Source: Hydrangea macrophylla (taxonomy: Eukaryota > Streptophyta > Magnoliopsida > Cornales > Hydrangeaceae). Taken from it: a stretch of 64,000 nucleotides of DNA. Below are positions 55,330 to 64,000 of this stretch, one piece after another. Numbering within the stretch: position 1 is the stretch's first letter; each line of letters starts with the position of its first letter. The position numbers and the translations under genes are program-made. Location: contig CM066984.1 of NCBI GenBank assembly GCA_033977485.1, positions 48,782,600 to 48,846,599 of the forward strand. The letters run 5' to 3'. Below the pieces are notes generated by a model. The model was given only the letters and a program-made list of their open reading frames with translations, was not told the DNA's origin and did not search any database.

Positions 55330-57349
55330 TCTTGCTCAATCTTGAAAAGATAAACTCGGAACTTGAAGCTTGCTCACCATCCCCTTTTCTCAAATACCAA
55401 GCCTAAAAGATGAGCCCAACCAGTCCAAAGCCATAAACTTGGTCCTTGATGGTAGCCAGACATTTTAAATGAACTTTTCTTCCAAAAAAAAAAAGAAAAA
55501 GAATAAGAAAAAAAGAGAAAGTAAAAGGAGCTCGCTAGGATGAAAACCCGAAAAGGTGCCTAGGCAAAAGTTAGAGTACAAAAAAAAAGAAAAAAGAATA
55601 AGAAAAAAGAATAAGAAAAAAAAAGGAGAAAGGAAAAGGAGCTCGCTAGGATGAAAATCCGAAAGGGCACCTAGGCAAAAGTTGGAGCACAAATAAGATG
55701 CGTGTTGATTTCAAAAATCCTAATCCTAGCCAGTCAAAATCATGGAGAGAATAAGAGATAGTAAGGAAGAGAAAGGAAAGAAAAGAGAAAAGAAAAGGCA
55801 GAGAATAGATAAGATTAAGAATTCTTGAGCACTTCAAAGTAGATCATTGGAACATGAACTATCTCAAGACTTTGTGTTGTTCTAGAGAAATTGGAAATGA
55901 AAAGAGAGATTTGAAAGTATCAATTAAGCTCACAATTTTGTGAGAGGCTCAATGGCTAAGAGGGCATAAAACAATGCAAATATATCTTTGAGAAAAATAA
56001 AGAGTGATTTGGAGGGCTGATATTGCTTTGTGAATATAATAGAGTATGAATAAAACATGATGAGAGTTGTAAAGATTAACTGGCTAGTGAAAAGGTTAAA
56101 GAATCAACCGTCAAATAAAAAAAAAGAAGAAGAAAAGAAAAGAGAAAAGAGAATAAGGGAAAAAGTAGTTCATCATGCTACACAAAGGCTACCACAAGTG
56201 ACATGCACTCCCTAGACCCAAATGGCAACATGGCTCGGAAAGCCCACCAATTCTTGAAGCCTAATTCTTTCAAGACCTCCAGAGTACTTGAACTACGCTC
56301 GACCTGATTCCCACTCGGGGATACGTAGGCAACCTATCTGGTTCGGTCACCACCATCGTCATAATATGGTATGCTCTCTCAGGCCTTGGCCATATTACCT
56401 TGAACCTGATTCCTATTCGGGGATAAGTTGAATCCTTTGCGCATATGGTTATGTTCTTTTAAAACTAGGAGCAAACTTGCATTTGCCTAGGACCACATAT
56501 GTATTGCCGAACTAGGGGCAAACAAAGTTTGCCGATCAGCATTGGGACATCTCCCATCAGCCCGTCACATTCATGATGATTACCTCCAGATTGGGAGTAA
56601 ATGCATTGCAAGCATCCTATACCAACATGTTCTCAAGGCCCTTGGGGTGAGCCCGTTTGCCCTTAAGACTAGGGGCAAACTTCGTTTGCTAAAAGCCCTA
56701 TTTTACCTTTGAAGCAAGCCCCTGAGTCTCTTTCAAACTAGAGACAAACTTTGTTTGCCAAAATCCCTCTATGATAAAGACAAGTTCTCAGGTATTTGAG
56801 TTTGTTTTGAATGGACTGAAATAGAGTGTCTTTTGTTCTATAAGGTAAAGCACTAATTCGAAGCACACTCTAGATAGGCAAAGAATCAGCTAAATCGAAA
56901 AGGAGAAGTTTTCAAAGTTTAGATTTATCAGCAAAGCACTAAAATTGTAAACTGATGAATAAATGAAAGAGGTAAGTTGATACATGTATTCACGACGAAA
57001 GCACATCAGTTCAGAGTATGATTCAATCACCTTGTGTTTGTTGAGTCTGTCCTCGTCGGGTGAGTCAATAATGATCTCAAATGCATGGGTTTAAGATGAC
57101 GAATAAAGATTTGAAAAGTCTCCATAAGCATCCCACGAGCAATGCAAGTAGGAGTTTTAAACACTATCACAACACAATGCTAAAACTGGAAATATGAGAA
57201 TGGTCCAAGACTAGGGGCAAAGGTGACTTCCCTCTTTTGACACAATTATTGTGTTTCTGCCAAATGATCTGCAAGCGCAGAAAATCATGCTTTCCAAACA
57301 TCGCTAGGGTAGCGCAACTCCCTTCGTGACCCCATCAGCTCCGTTCAAA
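55330..57349 (+). other. LARD internal region between H2 and the tandem arrays
   Basis: No coding sequence is recognised. It has A-rich tracts and a block AGGAGCTCGCTAGGATGAAA present twice 111 bp apart (55,526 and 55,637). The block GAACTACG...GATACGTAGGCA lies at 56,290-56,331 and recurs near the 3' LTR. AAACTAGGGGCAAAC-type phrases repeat between 56,460 and 56,760. Such blocks lie downstream of pol in Tat/Ogre elements, to my recollection. Confidence 0.6.
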
Positions 57350-60060
57350 TTCTTTGAGTATGAGGACTCTCCATCTTTGTAAAATCAATTGATTGAGTCT
57401 GTGTGATTCCATTTGTATAAAAGTAAAGTTTGTTGAGTCTGTATGACTCCGTTTGTGTAAAAAGTGAATTTGTTGAGTCCGTGTGACTTTGTTCGAATAA
57501 AGAAATAAAATTTTGAGTCTGCGTGACCCCGACTTCGTGAAATATGAAATTTTGAGTCCGCATGACTCCGTATATGAACTTTTGAGTCTGCGTGACTCCG
57601 TTTGTGTAAAATGTGAATTTGTTGAGTCAGTGTGACTCCATTTGTATAAAATATGAATTTGTTGAGTCAGTGTGACTCCATTTATGTAAAATATGAATTT
57701 GTTGAGTCAGTGTGACTCCATTTATGTAAAAAAAAAAAACGAGTTCTTGAGTCCGCGTGACTCCATCTTTGTAAAATATGAATTTTTTTAGTCCATGTGA
57801 CTTCGGTTTTATAAAATGTGCATTTTCGAGTCCGTATGAATCCATGTTTAAGAGATGTGAAAATTTTCAAGATCATATGACTCTCTTTTTGTAAAATGTG
57901 AATTATTCGAGTCAGTGCGACTCCCCTTTGGAAATAGGAACTGCTTCAAGTCGAATCGACTCCCAACTTGGAAATGGGAATTGAGTTGAGTTGAGTTGAA
58001 CCGACTCCAGACTCCGGATTTTGAGAATTCGAATTTGTTTGGGTCTAATTAACTCCAGATTCATGAGTTTGAAATAAATTGAGTCTGATCGACTCCTAGT
58101 TTTGTGAAGAAGAAATTCTTTGGGTCCGATCAACTCCCAATTTTGTGAAGAGAAATTCTTTGAGTCTGATTGACTCCTAGTTTTGAAAATTGGAATTTTT
58201 GTTGAGGCGATTTGACTCCAATTTTGAGGTTTGAGATTCTTGTTGAGTCAAAATTGATTCTGATTAAGAACATTTGAAATGTTAACCCCCGATTTTGAAA
58301 TAAGAAATTCTTTAAGTCCGTGTGACTCCATTTGTATGAAAAGTGAATTTTTGTTGAGTCCGTGTGACTCCGTGAATTTCATTGAGTCCGAGTGACTCTG
58401 TTGTCGAAAAATGCAAATTTTGAGTCCGAATGACTCCATGATTGTAAAATGCGAGTTTTTGAGTCCTAGTGACTCCGTTATTGTGGAAATGTGGGTCCAT
58501 GTATCCAAATGACTCTTTTGTTTTAAAATGTGAATCTATTGACTCCTTGTATAAGAAAATTGAATTTTTGGGTCCACGTGACTCCCTTTGAATTTGTGAG
58601 TCTGCTTAACTCCGAATTTTGTTGGAATTGAATTCTTTGAGTCTAACCGACTCCGAACTTTTGAAAGTTTGGGCTAAAATGGATCTAACTATCGCTAGAT
58701 TTTAATGTTAAATTAAGTTGAAACTGATTGGTTCCCGATTGCGGAAATTAAAATCATTAAATCCGTCTGACTCCCGATTCATGAAAGTCTAACTTAGCAC
58801 CCGAGTTTAGAAATTGAATTGAATTGAGTTTGATTGACTCCTAATTCTAGAAAAATTCATTTAAGTCTGATTGACTCTAGATTTTAGAGTTTTTAAATAG
58901 AATTGAGTCTAATTGACTCTATTTTTTAATTTGAAATTCTTTGAGTCTGATCGACTCCCAATTTTAGATTTGAGTCTGATTGACTCTCGTTGTTGTGAAA
59001 TAAAATCCGATTCGAGTCCAATTGACTCCTGTTCTAGAAAATTGAAATGATTTTGAGTCTGTTTGACACCGACTTTAAAATTAGAAATTCTTTTGAGCAT
59101 GATTGACTCATGGTTTGAAATCGGGAATTCTTTTGAGTCTGATAGGCTCATGTTTTTGGAAATTAGAAACTCTTTTGAGTCTGGTTGACTCCCAATCTTG
59201 TGAAATAGAAATTCTTTGAGTTCGATTGACTCCCAATTTTGTAAAAATTCTTTTGTCCGATTGACTCCTGGTTTTGTCCGATTTTGCGAAATAGGTATTG
59301 AATCAAGTCTGATTGGCTCCTGATTTAGGATTTGAATTTGAATTTGATTTGAGTCAAATTGACTCTGGACTTGGTGAAATTGAATTTGTTTGAGTCTGGC
59401 TGATTCCTGAATTCAGAATTAAGTCGAAGTCTAGGCGACTCCTAATTTAGCATTTTTGAATTTGAACTCAAATTGAGTCGAATCGACTTTGGACTTAGTG
59501 AAATTGAGTTTATTTGAGTCTAACTGACTCTTGATCAAAATTTTGAATTTTTTTTTATGAAGCTCGATTGACTGCCAATTTTGGAAAATTGAATTAAATT
59601 GAGTCTAACTGATTCTCGATTTTGAAATTGAAGTGGATTTGAGTCCATTGGACCCCTAACTTTAGATATTTGAAGTAATTTAAGCCCATCGGACTCCCGA
59701 TGTAGAAATTTGAAATAATTTGAGTCAAGTACTAGACTCCGAATTTTGAAAGTAAATGAAATGAAATTTGTTTGACTAAGAAGGGAATTTGTTTGAGTCT
59801 AATGAACTCTCGATTTTAGAAAATCGAATTAAGTCTGAAAGACTCCGGATTTTTGGAATTGAACTAATTCGAGTCTGACTGATTCTAAAATTCTGAATTA
59901 AATTGAGTTAAGTCTGGTTGTCTCCAATTTTGAAAATTGGAAAGAATTTGAGTCTGTTCGATTCCAAATTTTGAAAATTAAAAAGAATTGGAGTCTGATT
60001 GACTCCAGATTTTGAAAATTGAAATGAATTTGAGTCTGATTGACCCCAAATTTAGAGCAA
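57350..60060 (+). repeat. Tandem array 1: about 40-bp degenerate monomers with GAGTC-N5-GACTC core
   Basis: Near 57,621-57,740 the period is exactly 40 bp (GTTGAGTCAG at 57,621, 57,661 and 57,701). Elsewhere monomers vary from about 30 to 60 bp. Nearly every monomer has GAGTC-N5-GACTCC, an imperfect 15-bp palindrome. Divergence rises towards 59-60 kb. Roughly 60-70 monomers are present. Open frames on the minus strand repeat the peptide VTRTQ and are a by-product of the repeat. Confidence 0.92.
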
Positions 60061-60154
60061 TCATATCTGACGAGGCCGAAGGGCTGCGGATCATTGTGAG
60101 AAAACATATCCGACGAGGCCAAAGGGCTGTGGATTTTTTAGAGCAAACTCACTC
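60061..60154 (+). repeat. Short 43-bp tandem duplication between arrays
   Basis: CATATCTGACGAGGCCGAAG (60,062) recurs as CATATCCGACGAGGCCAAAG (60,105), 43 bp apart. It bridges arrays 1 and 2. Confidence 0.8.
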
Positions 60155-63090
60155 GACACTGGAGTATAAGGCGCGAAGCGCATCTCAGTCTTTCAGCGTG
60201 CTACCTGATTCGACACCGGAGTATAAGGCGCGAAGCGCATCTCAGTCGATCAGATGATCTTTGAAAGACACCGGAGTATAAGGCACGAAGCACATCTCAG
60301 TCTTTTCAAAAGCGTGGTTCCTAATTCGACATCGGAGTATAAGTCGCGAAGCGTATCTCAGTCGATCAGGTGATCTTTGAAAGACACCGGAGTATAAGGC
60401 GCGAAGCGCATCTCAGTCTTTCAGCGTGCTTCCTGATTCGACACCGGAGTATAATGCGCGAAGCGCATCTCAGTCGATCAGATGATCTTTGAAAGACACT
60501 GGAGTATAAGGCGCGAAGCGCATCTCAGTCTTTCAGCGTGCTACCTGATTCGACACCGGAGTATAAGGCGCGAAGCGCATCTCAGTCGATTAGATGATCT
60601 TTGAAAGACATCGGAGTATAAGGCGTGAAGCGCATCTCAATCTTTCAGCGTGCTTCCTGATTCGACACTGGAGTATAAGGCGCGAAGCGCATCTCAGTCG
60701 ATCAGATGATCTTTGAAAGACACTGGAGTATAAGGCGCGAAGCGCATCTCAGTCTTTCAGTGTGCTACCTGATTCGACACCGGAATATAAGGCGCGAAAC
60801 GCATCTCAGTCGATCAGATGATCTTTGAAAGACACCAAAGTATAAGGCGCGAAGCGCATCTCAGTCTTTTCAAAAGCGTGGTTCCTAATTTGACACTCGA
60901 GTATAAGGAGCGAAGCGCATCTCAGTCGATCAGATGATCTTTGAAAGACACCGGAGTATAAGGCGCGAAGCGCATCTCAGTCTTTCAAAAAGCGTGGTTC
61001 CTGATTTGACACAAGGGTATAAGGCGCGAAGCGCATCTCAGTCGATCAGATGATTCTTGGAAGACACTGGAGTATAAGGCGCAAAGCGCATCTAAGTCTT
61101 TCAAAAAGCGTGGTTCCTGATTTGACACCGGGGTATAAGGCGTGAATCGCATCTCAGTAGATCAGATGATTCTTGGAAGATACTGGAGTATAAGGCGCGA
61201 AGCGCATCTCAGTCTTTCAGCATGCTTCCTGATTCGACACCAGAGTATAAAGCGTGAAGCGCATCTCGGTCGATCAGATGATCTTTGAAAGACACCGGAG
61301 TATAAGGCGCGAAGCGCATCTCAGTCTTTCAGCGTGCTTCCTGATTCGACATCGGAGTATGAGGCGCGAAGCGCATCTCAGTCGATCAGATGATCTTTGA
61401 AAGACACTGGAGTATAAGGCGCGACGCGCATCTCAGTCTTTCAGCGTGCTACCTGGTTTGACACCGGAGTATAAGACGCGAAGCGCATCTCAGTCGATTA
61501 GATGATTCTTGGAAGACACCGGAGTATAAGGCGTGAAGCGCATCTCAGTCTTTCAGCATGCTTCCTGGTTTGACATCGGAGTATAAGGCGCGAAGCGCAT
61601 CTCAGTCGATCAGATGATTCTTGGAAGACATTGGAGTATAAGGCGTGAAACGCATCTTAGTCTTTCAAAAAGCGTGGTTCCTGATTTAACACCGGAGTAT
61701 AAGGCGCGAAACGCATCTTAGTCGATCAGATGATCTTTGAAAGACACCGGAGTATAAGGCGCGAAGCGCATCTCAGTCTTTCAAAAAGCGTGGTTCCTGA
61801 TTTGACACCGGGGTATAAGGCGCGAAGCGCATCTCAGTCGATCAGATGATTCTTGGAAGACACTGAAGTATAAGGCGCGAAGCGCATCTCAGTCTTTTAG
61901 CATGCTTCCTGATTCGACACCAGAGTATAAGGCGCGAAGCGAATCTCGGTCGATCAGATGATCTTTGAAAGACACCGGAGTATAAGGCGCGAAGCGCAAC
62001 TCAGTCTTTCAGCGTGCTTCCTGATTCGACACCGGAGTATGAGGCGCGAAGCGCATCTCAGTCGATCAGATGATCTTTGAAAGACACTGGAGTATAAGAC
62101 GCGAAGCGCATCTCAGTCTTTCAGCGTGCTACCTGGTTTGACACCGGAGTATAAGACGCTAAGCGCATCTCAGTCGATCAGATGATTCTTGGAAGCCACC
62201 AGAGTATAAGGCGCAAAGCGCATCTCAGTCTTTCAGCGTGCTTCCTAGTTTGACACCGGAGTATAAGGCGCGAAGCGCATCTCAGTCGATCAGATGATTC
62301 TTGGAAGACACTGGAGTATAAGGCGTGAAGCGCATCTCAGTCTTTCAAAAAGCGTGGTTCCTGATTTGACACCGGGGTATAAGGCGCGAAGCGCATCTTA
62401 GTCTTTCAGCGTGCTTCCTGATTCGACACCAGAGTATAAGGCGCGAAGCGCATCTCGGTCGATCAGATGATCTTTGAAAGACACACTCATAAGGCGCGAA
62501 GCGCATCTTAGTCTTTCAGCTTGCTTCCTAATTCGACACCGGAGTATGAGGCGCGAAGCGCATCTCAGTCGATCAAATGATCTTGAAAGACACTGGAGTA
62601 TAAGGCGCGAAGCGCATCTCAGATTTTCAGCGTGCTACCTGATTTGACACCGGAGTATAAGGCGCGAAGCACATCTCAGTCGATCAGATGCTCTTTGAAA
62701 GACACCGGAGTATAAGGCGCGAAGCGCATCTCAGTCTTTCAAAAAGTGTGGTTCCTGATTTGACACCGGAGTATAAGGCGTGAAGCGCATCTCAGTCGAT
62801 CAGATGATCTTTGAAAGACCCCGGAGTATAAGGCGCGAAGCGCATCTCAGTCTTTCTGCGTGCTACCTGGTTTGACACCGGAGTATAAGGCGCGAAGCGC
62901 ATCTCGGTCTTTCAGCGTGCTTCCTGATTCGACACCGGAGTATAAGGCGCGAAGCGCATCTCAGTCGATCAGATGATCTATGAAAGTCACTGGAGTATAA
63001 GGCGCGAAGCGCATCTCAGTCTTTTCAAAAAGTGTGGTTCCTGATTCGACACCAAGGTATAAGGGGCGAAGCGCATCTAGTCAATTAGAT
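60155..63090 (+). repeat. Tandem array 2: 112-bp dimeric satellite (55 + 57 bp halves)
   Basis: Every half starts GACACCGGAGTATAAGGCGC and contains GCGCGAAGCGC (stem GCGC, loop GAA), then CATCTCAGT. Halves alternate between GATCAGATGATCTTTGAAA (55 bp) and TTTCAGCGTGCTTCCTGATT (57 bp). A third variant with TTTCAAAAAGCGTGGTTCC is about 60 bp. Starts at 60,212, 60,267, 60,328, 60,383, 60,440, 60,495, 60,552 and 60,607 show the alternation. About 52 halves are present and are highly similar. Confidence 0.95.
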
Positions 63091-63545
63091 GACTCTTGAA
63101 GAATGTCAGGGAATTAAGCATAGGAAGCGCATCTTTGACGGTTGTGACTTTCCCAGAATTGAATGACATCATAAGTAGAATGGCATTGGGTGCATTTTTG
63201 ATACTAAGAAAGAACAATATGTTGCTGAGACATTATATGGAGCACGAGATTGCTTAAGCACGTGCATCACGATAAGATAGGTGCATTCATCCGTATGACT
63301 ATTTGCGCCTGTGTGTGTTTGACCCTTGCCCGAACTACGTCTTGGTCTAATTTCTGAATGGATACGTAGGCAGCTCATCATCGAGCACGACCAGTGTGAA
63401 CCGTTGCCGCGCGCATGTTTTCTTTTACAACGCGTTTTGTTTTTCCTAAAACCGACGGTCAGGTCAAAAGTCATGTCTTCACACAAGCATTGACATTCAC
63501 TTACGGGACGCGTTGCCCCATAAGCTCTGTCAAAGAGGGGCAAAC
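63091..63545 (+). other. LARD 3' internal region and polypurine tract
   Basis: No gene is seen. It holds the second GAACTACG...GATACGTAGGCA block (63,332-63,372) and the polypurine tract AAAGAGGGGCAAAC (63,532-63,545) directly before the LTR. The minus-strand frame 63,169-63,543 has no recognisable domain. Confidence 0.75.
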
Positions 63546-64000
63546 TGTAGACACCCCGATTTTGACTGACCGTCGAATTTAGGAGAGCATCACCTCCACG
63601 TCCAATGATGATAAGGACCGAAAGATTCGAAGTATTCCAAGCTCTTCAGAAAGTTCTCTAAACGCGGTAAAATTTTCACAGATTGAAATACCAGGTACTT
63701 AGGAGAATTTAGGTATAAAACATCACTTTTGGAAAAAATCTTCGAAAATAAATTTCTTTAAGAAAAAGGAGAAAGGAAAAGACCTAAAAGGGGAAGTTCA
63801 ACAAAAAACGGTATACGGCAGAAGTTTGCGGCACTCAGTGAGTGCCGAACGGCATTCGATGAGTGCCGGACGGCACTCACAGAATGCCGGTCCGGCATTT
63901 ACTGAGTGCCGCCGACATTTTTTGACTGTCGTTTGCTTTTAAAGTTCGTATTTTGTGGTACAATACGTATATGTATGCGGATAAAAACAAAAAACTGATA
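63546..64000 (+). repeat. LARD 3' LTR, first 455 bp
   Basis: It starts TGTAGACACCCC and is nearly identical to 47,334-47,790, including the palindrome cluster (63,820-63,930). It is cut by the window end. Confidence 0.93.

Larger units (their letters stand above)
47334..64000 (+). mobile_element. LARD: very large non-coding LTR retrotransposon, Tat/Ogre-like, with satellite arrays
   Basis: It has a 5' LTR (47,334-50,414), a tRNA-Arg-type primer site, 13.1 kb of internal sequence, a polypurine tract and a 3' LTR start (63,546) cut by the window end. Once H2 is removed, no gag, protease, RT or integrase is recognisable internally. The full element would be about 19 kb, or 16 kb without H2. The LTR start, primer type, long LTR and repeat-rich 3' region fit a non-autonomous derivative of the Tat/Ogre lineage; that lineage call is inference. 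Confidence 0.87.

Noticed and set aside
57345..59151. Minus-strand open frames in array 1 with repeated VTRTQ-like peptides
   Set aside because: They arise from the 40-bp repeat and change frame with monomer length. There is no start context, domain or conservation beyond the DNA repeat.
60155..63090. CRISPR-like alternation of conserved and variable segments in array 2
   Set aside because: The variable parts are just two or three recurring variants, not unique spacers. The setting is a plant LTR retrotransposon with no cas genes.
63169..63543. 124-codon minus-strand frame before the LARD 3' LTR
   Set aside because: It has no recognisable domain and spans the conserved noncoding 3' region and polypurine tract of the element.

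Overview
The window reads as repeat-rich, probably heterochromatic nuclear DNA of a flowering plant, most likely a eudicot. No host gene, rRNA, tRNA or CRISPR array was found. The evidence for a plant is: L1-clade LINEs whose ORF1 has a DUF4283 domain plus CCHC knuckle and whose ORF2 has endonuclease, reverse transcriptase and a C-terminal zf-RVT domain; a Tekay/Del-like chromovirus primed by initiator tRNA-Met; and LTR elements with the TGTAGACACCCC start and tRNA-Arg primer site typical of the Tat/Ogre lineage. Almost every base can be assigned to a transposable element, usually one nested in another.

Left nest (1-21,000). A decayed Ty3/gypsy element (GYP1, 16,859-20,309 plus its 3' region) appears to be the outermost host. 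LINE-C (last base 16,858) sits in it. LINE-C is itself split by LINE-A (to 4,164), LINE-B (4,195-10,816, 15-bp target duplication) and LINE-F (12,396-13,198, 19-bp duplication). LINE-B is split by an ORF1-only LINE (H1, about 7,345-9,150, minus strand). GYP1 also carries LINE-G (18,696-18,990) and a 17-nt LINE tail insertion (20,318-20,334).

Middle (21,000-34,472). LINE-I (21,011-21,598) is followed by a minus-strand LTR with an initiator-Met primer site and a copia-type start (22,021-23,524). Next comes a minus-strand Tat/Ogre-type fragment (gag tail plus LTR piece) split by LINE-E (23,996-33,782), which looks full length. LINE-E is in turn split by a 2.9-kb solo LTR (26,519-29,399).

Right (34,473-64,000). 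A Tekay-like chromovirus (TEK) has its 5' LTR at 34,473-38,669, with LINE-D and LINE-J inside. Its gag-pol is riddled with stops and split by a solo LTR (42,076-44,758). Its 3' LTR starts at 46,020 and is cut at 47,334 by a very large LTR element. That element (LARD: 5' LTR 47,334-50,414, 3' LTR from 63,546) has no recognisable gag-pol. It holds a second ORF1-only LINE (H2, 52,361-55,313) and two satellite-like arrays (57,350-60,060 and 60,155-63,090).

The most interesting items are: two independent LINE copies that lack ORF2 but keep LINE ends (a plant counterpart of mammalian HAL1 elements); a cluster of GC-rich palindromes just upstream of the TATA box in the LARD-family LTRs; a 112-bp dimeric satellite inside the LARD; a LINE insertion reduced to about six bases plus its A-tail; and an otherwise open LINE ORF2 whose endonuclease catalytic Glu is Lys. 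All assignments were made by reading motifs and comparing copies within the window; no database search was run.
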